Below, piece by piece: positions 1 through 8,546 of a DNA stretch of 64,000 nt (the first letter of the stretch is position 1; each line of letters starts with the position of its first letter). Source of the DNA: CAZKWG01 sp964615375 (lineage in GTDB: Bacteria > Myxococcota_A > UBA796 > CAZKWG01); the NCBI GenBank assembly GCA_964615375.1, contig CAZTOW010000009.1, positions 186,001 through 250,000 on the forward strand, written 5' to 3'. The position numbers and the translations under genes were made by a program. The notes under the pieces were generated by a model. That model did no database searches. It was not told the origin of the DNA and worked only from the letters and a program-made list of their open reading frames with translations.

Positions 1-110
1 GCCAGGCGGACGTGGAAGCGCTCCCAGACCTTCAGCTTGTGGAGCTCCTCGCGGGCCAGCGCGGCGATGGCCTCGCGGGTGTCCTCCGGCGCGGAGCGAA
101 GGTCGGTCAC
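1..110 (-). CDS. 5' end of a hypothetical protein (cut by window edge)
   Basis: A reading frame opens on the minus strand with GTG at 110 and runs off the window edge after 36 codons. The GTG overlaps the TGA stop of the phosphatase gene (GTGA, 107-110), the usual sign of translational coupling, so it is probably the next gene of the same operon. Nearly every third codon position is G or C, as in confirmed genes here. The visible peptide begins with TDLRSAPEDTREAIAALARE and looks helical and charged. No family can be assigned from so short a piece. Confidence 0.6.
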   Translation of the reverse strand, partial: MTDLRSAPEDTREAIAALAREELHKLKVWERFHVRL

Positions 111-1396
111 GGCTCGTGTAGCTCACCGCGGCTGGCGCGCTGCACGGCCTCCATGGGCGAGAGCCCGGGGACCTGCAGCTCCCCGCGGCTGACCTTCTCC
201 ACCATGGCCAGGCGCTCGGTCAGGTCGCGCAGGCGGTCGCCCACGGTGTCCAGCAGGGCCAGGGCCAGCCGCGCCCCCAGCCCGGGGCGGCGGCGGATCA
301 GCGCGTCGAAGTTCGCCCGGCTGAGCGCGAACAGGCGCACCCGGGACAGGGCGGTGGCCGTGGCGCTGCGCGGCGTGGGTCGGGTGAGGCTCAGCTCGCC
401 CAGGTGTCCGCCGGGCCCGATGTCCACGAGGTGCGCTCGCCCGCGGGTGATGCGCACGGTGCCATCCACCAGCACGAAGAACTCGTCGCCCTGCTCGCCC
501 TCGCGGGCCAGCACCTCGCCGCGCTTGTAGACCCGCTCCTCCAGGTAGGGCGCGATGACCAGGCGGTCCTGCTCGGAGAGGTCGCGGAAGAGGAAGACCG
601 AGCGGAGGATCTTGGCGATGTCCTCGATGGACCGCGTGTCGCGCTCGCTGCCCACGCGGATGAGGATGACGCTGACGTCGTCGTGGCGCAGGTCCCGGCT
701 GGCCTCCGTCGCCAGGCGCTTGACCGAGGCTTCCAGATCCCTCGGGTCCACCCGCTCGGCGATGGCCTCGTCCGCCAGCTGCAGAAAGAGCCCGTCCGAG
801 CACAGGACCACGATGTCGTCGTCAGCCAGGGCCACCTCGGCCGTGTCCACGTCGATCTCCAGCCCGGCGCCCAGCACCTGGGTGAGCCGGTGCTGCTCGG
901 GGCTCGCCTGCAGCTCCTGGAGGCTCATCTTGCCCGAGCGGTAGCGCAGCATCCCCACGGAGTGATCGTCGGTGAGGCGCTGGAGCTTCCCGCCGCGCAG
1001 CAGGTAGGCGCGGCTGTTGCCGACGTGGGCGATGTAGGCGTGATCTCCGGCGATGGCCGCCACGACCAGCGTGGTCGCCATGTTGTGCATGCGGTGCCGG
1101 TCGGCCTCGCGCTGCACCTCGAGGTGCGCCCACTGGAAGGTGCTCTCCAGCACCACGCCGAGATCCAGCCGGCTCGCGCTGGATCGGTCGGCCGAGACCT
1201 TGCGCACCTGGTCGCCGAGCAGGGCGGCGTTGGCGCGCACGACGTCCAGCGCGGTGCGCGAGGCCACATCCCCCGCCCCGCCCATGCCGTCCGCGATGGC
1301 GAACACGGGCACCTGCTCCAGCGAGAGCAGGGCGTCCTCGTTGCGGTCCCGCGACGCGCCGGGGCGGGTCAAGGCGGCGACCTGCTTGATCTGCAT
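107..1396 (-). CDS. PP2C-type Ser/Thr phosphatase with C-terminal cyclic-nucleotide-binding domain
   Basis: This 429-aa protein should remove phosphate from Ser/Thr of target proteins and is probably controlled by a nucleotide or by crosstalk with Hanks-type kinases. The N-terminal half carries PP2C metal-site motifs: DRNEDA (about residues 17-22), DGMGG (36-40), CSDGLF and a final HDDVSVIL. From about residue 285 a cNMP-binding (CRP-like) beta-barrel follows, with YKRGEVLAREGEQGDEFF and a phosphate-binding-cassette-like GELSLTRPTPRSA. No helix-turn-helix follows, so this is a sensor rather than a DNA binder. I chose ATG 1396 because GAGGGAG lies just upstream; an in-frame ATG 14 codons earlier lacks this. 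It is cytoplasmic, with no signal peptide. A partner could be the large kinase at 41.6-45.1 kb, but that is inference. Confidence 0.9.
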   Translation of the reverse strand: MQIKQVAALTRPGASRDRNEDALLSLEQVPVFAIADGMGGAGDVASRTALDVVRANAALLGDQVRKVSADRSSASRLDLGVVLESTFQWAHLEVQREADRHRMHNMATTLVVAAIAGDHAYIAHVGNSRAYLLRGGKLQRLTDDHSVGMLRYRSGKMSLQELQASPEQHRLTQVLGAGLEIDVDTAEVALADDDIVVLCSDGLFLQLADEAIAERVDPRDLEASVKRLATEASRDLRHDDVSVILIRVGSERDTRSIEDIAKILRSVFLFRDLSEQDRLVIAPYLEERVYKRGEVLAREGEQGDEFFVLVDGTVRITRGRAHLVDIGPGGHLGELSLTRPTPRSATATALSRVRLFALSRANFDALIRRRPGLGARLALALLDTVGDRLRDLTERLAMVEKVSRGELQVPGLSPMEAVQRASRGELHEP

Positions 1397-1428
1397 CGCG
1401 ACTCCCTCTGGTCCGCGCATCATACACC

Positions 1429-1466
1429 GAAGAAACAAAGCCCCGTCGCGCGGGTCGCGACGGGGC
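1429..1466 (-). terminator. rho-independent terminator of the lamin-tail gene
   Basis: A perfect 11-bp stem (1440-1450 with 1456-1466) with a 5-base loop is followed, on the minus strand, by TTTGTTTCTT. It begins about 26 bp past the stop of the lamin-tail gene and separates it from the phosphatase gene. Confidence 0.75.
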
Positions 1467-1492
1467 CGTGCTGAGGCCGATCTTCGGGCCGA

Positions 1493-2617
1493 CTACGGGC
1501 AGTCGTCGTTGTCGTCGCCCGGGGTGCCGTAGTCCGTGCTGCTGTACATGCTGCTCGCCGCGCACCAGGCGGAGCTGCTGTCGTTGGAGGTCGCGTCCCA
1601 CATGGCCGGGTCCAGCGACCGGGAGTAACCCTCGGCCGGGGCCGTGGCGCTGGTCCAGGTGACCTTGTCAATGTAGGAGGTCCCGTTGCTCAGGTACACC
1701 TCGTCCCCCGGATCGAAGCGGAAGACGTTGCGCGTGTAGGTGAGATCCACCGTGGGGAGCCCACCGTTGATCGACGAGCTGCTCTTGGCCGCCAGCAGGA
1801 CGACGTCCGCGTCCACCATGTAGAAGTCCGTGGCGATCGTGTACGAGTCCGTGCCGCCGTCGGAGAGGACGAGCCCGTTGAGGTTCACCTCCATGCCGGA
1901 AGCGTTGTAGATCTCGAACCACTCGCGGCGCGCGTCGTCGGTGGTGGTCGGGTTGATCATCACCTCGGTGACGACCAGGTCCCCGGCCGTCAGCTCCGAC
2001 ACGGTGAGGATGGGCAGATCACACTCGTCGTTGACCGAGCCCGGGGTGCCGTAGCCGCCCGTGCCGTACTCGGTCGCGCCCACGCACCAGTTGGCCGCGT
2101 CGTCGTTCTCGGTGCCGTCGAGGCGGCGCGGATCCAGCGAGAGGCTGTAGCCGGTGGTGGCGTAGAACGAGCAGGTCGTACACCAGGTGACCTTGTCGAA
2201 GGTCGTGCTGCCGTAGGCGATGGAGACCGAGTCGGCGCCGTCATAGCGATTGAGCGAGCGGTTGTAGACGTAGTCGGGGGTCCCGATGCCGCCGTTGTTG
2301 GTGCTCTTGGCGCCCAGGAGCGCGTAGTCGCCAGCCGCCACCACCACCGAGCTGGAGATGGTCTGGGTCTCGGTCGTGGACTTGCCGTTGATCACCAGCC
2401 CGTTCAGGTCCACGCTGGAGCTGGTGTTGTTGTAGATCTCGAACCACTCGTTTCGACTGTTGTCGCCGTTGGGGTTGATCATCACCTCGGTGATGATGAG
2501 GTCGCCCGCCGAGAGCGCCGACACCGCCGTCTGCGCGAACGCGCTCTGGCCGAGGAAGGCGCTGGAGAGGGCGAGGGTCCACACGAAGGCGCTGCGCGAG
2601 GTCTTCTTTCCACTCAT
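1493..2617 (-). CDS. secreted protein with two lamin-tail domains
   Basis: This 374-aa protein has a clear signal peptide (positive start, hydrophobic FVWTLALSSAFLG, AFA cleavage near residue 28). It then has two homologous units of about 150 residues. Each opens with AGDLIITEVMINP or AGDLVVTEVMINP, followed by a WFEIYN motif and an LNGLV strand, which is the bacterial extracellular lamin-tail (LTD) pattern. These immunoglobulin-like domains are found in exported nucleases and adhesive surface proteins; no catalytic domain is attached here, so a structural or binding role is likely. The start at 2617 has AGGAG six bases upstream. The open frame continues upstream, but that part overlaps the next gene and lacks a ribosome site. 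A terminator follows the stop. Confidence 0.85.
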   Translation of the reverse strand: MSGKKTSRSAFVWTLALSSAFLGQSAFAQTAVSALSAGDLIITEVMINPNGDNSRNEWFEIYNNTSSSVDLNGLVINGKSTTETQTISSSVVVAAGDYALLGAKSTNNGGIGTPDYVYNRSLNRYDGADSVSIAYGSTTFDKVTWCTTCSFYATTGYSLSLDPRRLDGTENDDAANWCVGATEYGTGGYGTPGSVNDECDLPILTVSELTAGDLVVTEVMINPTTTDDARREWFEIYNASGMEVNLNGLVLSDGGTDSYTIATDFYMVDADVVLLAAKSSSSINGGLPTVDLTYTRNVFRFDPGDEVYLSNGTSYIDKVTWTSATAPAEGYSRSLDPAMWDATSNDSSSAWCAASSMYSSTDYGTPGDDNDDCP

Positions 2618-2714
2618 GGTTGTCTCCTCTGTGGGGCTGCCGGTCGAGTTCGAACTTCCCCATAACCCGCTCTGACGGTAGGCCGCTGTCACCCCTGCGT
2701 CAAGGCGAGCGGGC

Positions 2715-5258
2715 TCAGGAGGCACGAGGAGCGCGGCGGCGACGCGCTCCGGCGAGGAGAAGCGCGCCGAGGACCACCCCCGCCGCACCCGAGCCCGAGC
2801 GCGCGCCGGTCGCGCACTCGCAGCCCCCGCCGTCGTCTCCCTTCTCTCCGCCGATCCCGGTGCCCGTGTCGTCCTCGCCCTCGCCCTCGCCCTCGCCCTC
2901 ACCTTCGCCCTCTCCCTCCCCCTCGCCGGAGGGGTCGTCCGACCCGTCGCAATTGCTGTCCACCCCGTCCCCCGCCACCTCGGAGGCGCCCGGGTACACC
3001 GCGGGCTCCTGGTCGTCGCAGTCGTCGCCCGCGTAGTCCTGGCTCTGGTGGCCGTCGGCGTCGGCGTCATAGTCGTCCGCCTCGTCACAATTGGCGTCCA
3101 CCCCGTCATACCAGGCGTCCGTGGCGCCCGGGTTCGTGGTGGCCAGCCCGTCGTCGCAGTCGTCGCCGCCGGCCTCCTCGCCGACGTAGCCGTCGCCGTC
3201 CACGTCATCGAGATCCAGCCCGTCGCAGTCCTGGTCGATCCCGTCATAGGCCGTCTCGTCCGCCCCGGGGTAGCTGCCCGGGTCCACGTCGTCGCAGTCG
3301 GTCCCCGCGGGGTAGCCGTCCTCGTCCTCGTCCATCAGCGGCCCCCAGTCGGCCGACTCGCCCCCGTAGGCGCCGATGTCCGAGCGCGACCCGTCGATGT
3401 CGAGCAGATCGGGGCTCCCCGCGTCGATGGCCGGGCTCCCCGCGTCCAGCGAGAGGTCGTCGTTGGAGCAGTCGGCGTCCGCGCTCCAGGCGACGAAGAC
3501 CGGGTCAACGCCCAGGTTGCTGGCGTCCAGATCGTCTGGGTCCAGCGCACCGCCCACCGGATCGTCTTCGTTTGCGTACAGATCGTTGTACATCACCGTG
3601 ACGGCGTCCGCGTCCGAGGTCCACAGCCCGTCCCCGTCCGCGCTCCAGACCACGAGGTTGTTCACGAAGCTGCCCACGGTGTCGTAGAGGTAGGCCGCGC
3701 CGCCCCGGGTCGACTGGTTCCCGGCGAAGGTGTTGTTGGTGACGGCGGCGTCCCCACTCTGCACCATGTAGAGCCCGCCCCCCGCGGACGCGCTGGCGTT
3801 CTCCACGAAGAGGTTGTTGTTCCAGGTGTTGGCCACCGCCCCGGCCTCGTAGACCAGCACGCCGCCCGCGTCCGAGTCGTCGCCGCTCATCGCGTAGTTC
3901 GCGCACACCACGTTGAGCTGGCCGGCGATGTCCTCCGTGCCCCACAGCATCGCCGCCCCGCCCACGTCCGCCTGGTTCTGGCGCAGGATGGTGTACTGAA
4001 GGTCGAGCGAGCCTCCCCCGTAGGTGTAGAGCGCCCCACCGTACTCCTCGGCCTGGTTGTCCTCGAAGATGTCGAGACGCAGGTCCAGGCTCGCGCTGGT
4101 GTCGTCCGGCTGCCAGTGCAGCGCCCCGCCGCGCCCGGCGAAGTTGGCCGTGAACGTCGTGCCTACCACGGAGAGCGGGGTGCTGGCGGAGGCGTAGATC
4201 GCCCCGCCGCGGGCCGCCTCGTTCTCGGCGAAGACGCTGTTCTCCACGCTGAGCGTCCCGCCGTAGAGCCGGATGGCGCCGCCGCTCCCGTCGGCCTGGT
4301 TGCCCACGAAGACCACGTCGGAGAGGGAGATGACGGGCTCCTCGGCGTCCGCCACCACGACCAGCGCGCCGCCGTTGGGCACCTCGTCCTCGCCGGTGAG
4401 GTAGCCGCTCACGTTGCCCTCGAAGCTGGTGCCCACCACGTCCAGATCCGCGTCATAGGCGGAGATCCCGCCACCGTAGGACCCGAGCGCCTGCCCGCCG
4501 GCCAGGGTCCCGTCGGTCATCTGAAGAGAGCCGCCGTACAGCGAGATCTGTCCGCCATAGCCGCCGTCCACCTGGTTGTCGCGGAGCGCGCTGTCCACGA
4601 TGACCATCGTGGACTCCTCCACCCGCATGGCCCCGCCCCGCGGGGTCTCCTCGGCGGTGACCGCCACGTTGTCCTGGAAGGTGCACTCCGAGATGTGCAG
4701 GTCCGATCCGTAGGCGAAGAGGCCGCCGCCCTTCTCCGCCACGCCGCCCGCGACCCCCGTGCCGGTGAGGGTGACGGTGGACTCGCTGAAGTAGAGGTTG
4801 CCCCCGTTGGCCGCGCCCGCGTCCCCGCCGCTCACCAGGCTGTTGCTGAGCGCGAGCGTCGAGGAGAGCACGTAGAGCGAGCCGCCGTTCTCGTCCCCCG
4901 AGACGGCGCCCGAGATCACGAGGTCGTCCAGCACGACCACGGAGCCGCGCACCTCGACCCCGCGACCGCCGACGGGCTGTATCGTGAAGCCGGTCACGCT
5001 GGATGAGGCGCCCGAGATCGTGATCACCGGCCCCTCGGCCTGCAGCACCGTGAGCTCCGAGCCGCTGTTGCTGGTCAGCGTGAGGTCCTTGGTGATGGTG
5101 ACGCGCTCCTCGTAGGTGCCCTCGTCCACCAGGATGGTGTCACCGTCCGCGGCGGCGTCGACCGCGTCCTGGATGGCGCTGAAGTCCCCGCCCACCCCGA
5201 CCGTGTGGGTGGCGGCGAGGACCGTGGAGGGGGCGAGGAGGAGGGCGAGCAGGGTCAT
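2715..5258 (-). CDS. secreted beta-helix protein with MopE-like repeats and MYXO-CTERM-like tail
   Basis: This 847-aa exported protein starts with a signal peptide (MTLLALLLAPSTVLA). The body to about residue 650 is a right-handed parallel beta-helix of the polymorphic outer-membrane type, with many GGA/GGAI/GGALY turns and an opening IQDAVDAAADGDTILVDEG. It is followed by several Asp/Cys units of the MopE metal-binding type (DCDD...YPGADE...DGIDQDCDG). Then come a flexible Gly-Glu repeat and a C-terminal Cys, hydrophobic stretch and RRRR cluster, the layout of the MYXO-CTERM sorting signal. It is therefore likely displayed on the cell surface, possibly calcium- or copper-loaded. GGAG precedes the ATG. 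Its biological target cannot be told from sequence. Confidence 0.88.
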   Translation of the reverse strand: MTLLALLLAPSTVLAATHTVGVGGDFSAIQDAVDAAADGDTILVDEGTYEERVTITKDLTLTSNSGSELTVLQAEGPVITISGASSSVTGFTIQPVGGRGVEVRGSVVVLDDLVISGAVSGDENGGSLYVLSSTLALSNSLVSGGDAGAANGGNLYFSESTVTLTGTGVAGGVAEKGGGLFAYGSDLHISECTFQDNVAVTAEETPRGGAMRVEESTMVIVDSALRDNQVDGGYGGQISLYGGSLQMTDGTLAGGQALGSYGGGISAYDADLDVVGTSFEGNVSGYLTGEDEVPNGGALVVVADAEEPVISLSDVVFVGNQADGSGGAIRLYGGTLSVENSVFAENEAARGGAIYASASTPLSVVGTTFTANFAGRGGALHWQPDDTSASLDLRLDIFEDNQAEEYGGALYTYGGGSLDLQYTILRQNQADVGGAAMLWGTEDIAGQLNVVCANYAMSGDDSDAGGVLVYEAGAVANTWNNNLFVENASASAGGGLYMVQSGDAAVTNNTFAGNQSTRGGAAYLYDTVGSFVNNLVVWSADGDGLWTSDADAVTVMYNDLYANEDDPVGGALDPDDLDASNLGVDPVFVAWSADADCSNDDLSLDAGSPAIDAGSPDLLDIDGSRSDIGAYGGESADWGPLMDEDEDGYPAGTDCDDVDPGSYPGADETAYDGIDQDCDGLDLDDVDGDGYVGEEAGGDDCDDGLATTNPGATDAWYDGVDANCDEADDYDADADGHQSQDYAGDDCDDQEPAVYPGASEVAGDGVDSNCDGSDDPSGEGEGEGEGEGEGEGEGEDDTGTGIGGEKGDDGGGCECATGARSGSGAAGVVLGALLLAGARRRRAPRAS
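2872..2929. repeat. in-frame Gly-Glu coding microsatellite
   Basis: A run of near-perfect hexanucleotide units encodes about nine Gly-Glu pairs between the MopE-like region and the membrane tail of the beta-helix protein. Several units carry substitutions, so it is not perfectly clonal. The same kind of repeat occurs in the FGE-like lipoprotein near 36.45 kb. Confidence 0.8.
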
Positions 5259-5331
5259 GGCGGCTCCGGTGGCGTCTGCTCTCTCAACATAGCAGCGGGC
5301 TCGACCGGCGCGCGCGGGGTAGACTGCGGGC

Positions 5332-6057
5332 GTGCTGAGCGTCCACGATCTGTCGCGGAGCTTCGAGGACCCCGGGCGGGGCCGGGTGCTGGCCGTGGAC
5401 GGGCTCTCCTTCGAGGTGCGCCGGGGCGAGGTCTATGGCCTGCTGGGCCCGAACGGCGCGGGCAAGACCACCACCCTGCGCCTGCTGGCCACCCTGCTGC
5501 GGCCGGACCGCGGGCGCATGACGGTGGACGGGGTGGACGCGCTCGGGGACCCGGAGGGCGCGCGGGCGCGGCTGGCCTACGTGCCGGCGGAGGCGGGGCT
5601 GCCGCGCGAGCTGAGCGGGCGGGAGGCCGTGACCCTCTTCGCGCGGGTGCAGGGCGTGGACCGCCCCCGCGAGCGGGCCGATCTGCTCTTGGACGCGCTG
5701 GGGGCCCGTCCATTCGCCGACAGCCCCTGCGGCGGGCTCTCCACCGGCCAGAAACGCCGGGTGGTCCTGGCGCGCGCCCTGGTCCACGATCCGCCCGTCA
5801 TGCTGCTGGACGAGCCCACCGATGGGCTCGACGTGGGCGGGCGGCGCGAGGTGCTGGGCCTGGTGCGGCGCCTGGCGCAGGAGGGGCGGGCCGTGCTGCT
5901 GTCCAGCCACGTCATGGGCGAGGTGGAGGCGGTCTGCGACCGGGCGGGCGTGATGTCGCGGGGCCGGCTCGTGGCCGAGGGCACCCTGGACGAGCTGCGG
6001 GCGCGGGCCGGGCGGGAGGATCTGGGCGACGCCTTCCTCGCGCTGGTGGACGGGTAG
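5332..6057 (+). CDS. ABC exporter ATP-binding protein (NatA/CcmA-like)
   Basis: This 241-aa nucleotide-binding subunit powers an ABC-2-type exporter with the two permeases that follow. It shows Walker A GPNGAGKT (39-46), signature LSTGQ (136-140), Walker B VMLLDE (156-161), D-loop DGLD and switch His193 (SSHV). The Q-loop reads YVPAEAG, with no Gln at the usual place. The GTG at 5332 is the first start in a frame whose homology begins at once with the beta-strand LSVHDLSRSF. The gap to the next gene is 7 bp, so the three genes form an operon. The closest known type is the sodium-export or antibiotic-export NatA group; the substrate is unknown. Confidence 0.9.
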   Translation: MLSVHDLSRSFEDPGRGRVLAVDGLSFEVRRGEVYGLLGPNGAGKTTTLRLLATLLRPDRGRMTVDGVDALGDPEGARARLAYVPAEAGLPRELSGREAVTLFARVQGVDRPRERADLLLDALGARPFADSPCGGLSTGQKRRVVLARALVHDPPVMLLDEPTDGLDVGGRREVLGLVRRLAQEGRAVLLSSHVMGEVEAVCDRAGVMSRGRLVAEGTLDELRARAGREDLGDAFLALVDG

Positions 6058-6064
6058 GGCCGGG

Positions 6065-7021
6065 ATGGCGCGATCCCGGCTGAGAGCGCTCGGCTGGCTC
6101 ACGCTGGCGATGGCCACGCGGCTCTTGCGCGAGGGGCTGGTGGTGCGGGCGCTGGCCTGGCCGGGCCTGCTCTCGGCGGTGGCGCTGGTGGGCTCGACGG
6201 CGCTGGTGGCCCTGCTCGCCCGCGCGCCAGAGCTGACCATCCCGCCCGGGAACCCGGAGGTGAGCGCGCGACTCCAGGCGGCGGGCTTCACCGTCCGCGA
6301 GCGGGCCGACCCGGAGGGCGCGGGCGAGGGCGCGGCCTGGCCCGAAGAGGGAGGCTGGGCCCTGCGGCCGGGGGGAGGGCTGGGGGTGGGCCTGCGGGCG
6401 GAGGGCGCTGTCCGCGACGCCATCGGCGCGCCCTGGACGCTGGAGCTGGCCCCGCCGCCGGCGCGCTCGCGGGAGGGAGGGCTGGCGGTGCGGGCGATGG
6501 CGGGCCTGCTGTCCACGCTGTTCGCGCTCTACGGCGTGGTGCTGGGCGCGGGCACGCTGATGCGCGACCGCCAGGGCGCCGTGCTGGAGGCGGAGCACAG
6601 CCTCCCTGTCCCGCCGTCGCTGCATGCGCTCGCCCGCCTGCTGGCGGGGTCGGGCGCGCTGGCGGCGGCCCTGTGGACCACCCTGCTGCTCCTGCACGCG
6701 CTCGTGGGCGTGCCCGACGTGCTGAGCTGGGCCTGGCACGGGGCCTGGGGCGGGGCGGCGGGGGTTGCGCTGGGGGTGGGAGCCATGGGCGGGCGCGGTG
6801 AGGGCTTCTCGGCGCCCCTCTCCCGCGCGCTGACCGCCGGCCTCGGGCTCTTCGCCCTGGGCCTCAGCCTGCCCGTTCTGGGCGCCTGGATCCCGCTGGC
6901 CTCGGTCTCCGCGCTGATCCGGGGACAGTCACAGATGACCCCAGCGATACTCACACCTGTCCTCTGCGCGGGGTTGGGGGCCCTGGCGGTCTGGCGCGCG
7001 GCGCGCCGGGGGATCGCGTGA
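6065..7021 (+). CDS. ABC-2 type exporter permease, first subunit
   Basis: This 318-aa integral membrane protein has one hydrophobic segment near residues 30-50, a large external Gly/Ala/Glu-rich loop (about 50-140), then a cluster of five to six helices. This is the half-transporter layout of NatB-like permeases. A cytoplasmic loop (MRDRQGAVLEAEHSLPV) resembles the coupling region after the first helix pair in this family. Its TGA overlaps the GTG of the second permease (GTGA), so the two are co-translated and probably heterodimerise with the ATPase encoded upstream. Confidence 0.8.
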   Translation: MARSRLRALGWLTLAMATRLLREGLVVRALAWPGLLSAVALVGSTALVALLARAPELTIPPGNPEVSARLQAAGFTVRERADPEGAGEGAAWPEEGGWALRPGGGLGVGLRAEGAVRDAIGAPWTLELAPPPARSREGGLAVRAMAGLLSTLFALYGVVLGAGTLMRDRQGAVLEAEHSLPVPPSLHALARLLAGSGALAAALWTTLLLLHALVGVPDVLSWAWHGAWGGAAGVALGVGAMGGRGEGFSAPLSRALTAGLGLFALGLSLPVLGAWIPLASVSALIRGQSQMTPAILTPVLCAGLGALAVWRAARRGIA

Positions 7022-8517
7022 GGATCCGGCGAATCCTGGCCATCGCCTGGCGGGATCTGCGCCTGGTCCACGCCGGCCGAGGCTGGTGGCGCCTGCCCGC
7101 CCTGGCGCTGGGCCTGCTGCTGCCGGCGGGCGGCCTGCCCCTGAGGCTCTCCCCTCCCTCGGTGGAGCGCGCGGCCGTGGTGGCCGGCGAGGTCCCCGAG
7201 CAGCTTCAGGGTCAGGTGCAGGTGTCCCCAGACGCCCGCGTGACGCTCCGGGGTCAGGATCCGGTGACCGTCCGCGCCGCCTCCGTCTCGCCCGCGCTGC
7301 GGGAGGCCCTGGACACGCTCCCCGGCCCGCAGGTGCGCCTCGTCGAGACCGCCCCCATCCGCCGCCTGCCCGGCCGCTCGCTCATCGTCGCGCTGCTGGC
7401 GATCTCGATGCTCACCGGCCCGCTCTCGGAGAGCCTGCCCGGCGAGCGCAGCGCGAAGACGATGGAGGTGCTGCTGAGCGCGTCGGTGCGCCGGAGCGAG
7501 CTCACCCTGGGAAAGTGGCTGTGCTGGACGCTCTACGGCGGGGGGCTGGGGCTGCTGGCGGCCCTGGGCGGGATCCTGTCGGGGGCGCAGCAGCCGGGAC
7601 TCTGGCCGCTGGGGCTGCCGCTGGTGGTGGGCTGCAGCGCGGCGCTGGGGCTCTGGCTGGTGCGCGGGGCCTCCGACGAGGTGGCGGGGGCGGGCGTGCC
7701 CATGCGGGTGCTGCCGGCGGCGGCGCTCGGGCTGGGCGGGCTGGCCTGGCTGATCTCCGGGGCTCACCCGGCGCTGGCGGCGCTGATGCCGCTGGGCGGG
7801 GCGCTGCTGGTGGCCTCGGACGTGCTCACCGGGCCAGGGGCGTTCGGGCTCGCCCTGCTGGGGAGCCTGCCCTGGGTGGGGCTGCTGCTGGCGGGCGTGG
7901 CGCGCTCCCTCGATCTGGGGGCGCTGTCGCGACCGGAGCGGGCGCGCGGGCTCGGCCCGGCCCTGCTGGCGGCGCCGCTCTGCTGGCTGCCGGTGGCGGG
8001 GCCCGGGCTGTGGGCGGTGGCGGGAAACCCGAACATGGACCTGCCCGCGGGCGCGGGCGTCGCGGCGGCGGGGGCGCTGATGCTGTGCCTGGGCGCGGTC
8101 CTGCTGGCGCGGAGCCCGGGGCCGACCTTGCGCCTGGGGGGCGCACGCGAGCTGGGGCTGGGGGCGGCGGTGGGTCTGGGCCTGGGGCTCGGGCTGAGGG
8201 TGCTGGATCCACTGGGGCTTGTACTGTCTACCCCCGACTGGGCGAGCCCGCTGGCGACGCGCCTGCTCCAGAGCCCCGCCGAGGCCGGGCCGGGGGCGCT
8301 GCTGCTCTGGGTGCTGGGGGCGGGCCTGCTCTTCCGCGGCGCGCTGCCGCTCCGGGCGGGCTGGGCGCTCTCGACGGCGAGCTGTGTCCTCGCGCTCTGG
8401 CCGCTGAGCCCGGTGCACGGGTTGATGGTGGCGGGGGCGCTGGCGGCGGTGGGGCGGCGCTGGGGGCTGGGCGCGGCGCTGCTGGCGGAGGGGCTGGCGC
8501 TGGGGATCAGGGGCTGA
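7018..8517 (+). CDS. ABC-2 type exporter permease, second subunit
   Basis: This 499-aa membrane protein has an N-terminal helix, an external loop (about 45-120) and then the family motif GERSAKTMEVLLSASVRR (about 142-159) followed by ELTLGKW, matching NatB-type permeases. About ten further hydrophobic segments follow, more than the six of a plain ABC-2 permease, so the C-terminal third is an extra membrane region of unknown role. That extra region is the part duplicated twice downstream (14222-14497 and 20176-20466). The gene ends 29 bp from the convergent FG-GAP gene of module A. Start GTG overlaps the previous stop. Confidence 0.85.
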   Translation: MRIRRILAIAWRDLRLVHAGRGWWRLPALALGLLLPAGGLPLRLSPPSVERAAVVAGEVPEQLQGQVQVSPDARVTLRGQDPVTVRAASVSPALREALDTLPGPQVRLVETAPIRRLPGRSLIVALLAISMLTGPLSESLPGERSAKTMEVLLSASVRRSELTLGKWLCWTLYGGGLGLLAALGGILSGAQQPGLWPLGLPLVVGCSAALGLWLVRGASDEVAGAGVPMRVLPAAALGLGGLAWLISGAHPALAALMPLGGALLVASDVLTGPGAFGLALLGSLPWVGLLLAGVARSLDLGALSRPERARGLGPALLAAPLCWLPVAGPGLWAVAGNPNMDLPAGAGVAAAGALMLCLGAVLLARSPGPTLRLGGARELGLGAAVGLGLGLGLRVLDPLGLVLSTPDWASPLATRLLQSPAEAGPGALLLWVLGAGLLFRGALPLRAGWALSTASCVLALWPLSPVHGLMVAGALAAVGRRWGLGAALLAEGLALGIRG

Positions 8518-8546
8518 GACCCGACCCTCCGCCTCATCTCGCGCGA

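Noticed and set aside
2872..2929. Gly-Glu repeat as a regulatory or recombination site
   Set aside because: It is in frame, encodes a flexible linker and recurs as a linker in an unrelated lipoprotein; a structural role explains it.
3048..5006. Long plus-strand open frame opposite the beta-helix gene
   Set aside because: It mirrors the GC-rich codon pattern of the real minus-strand gene and has low-complexity Val/Arg/His content; similar shadows lie opposite most genes here.
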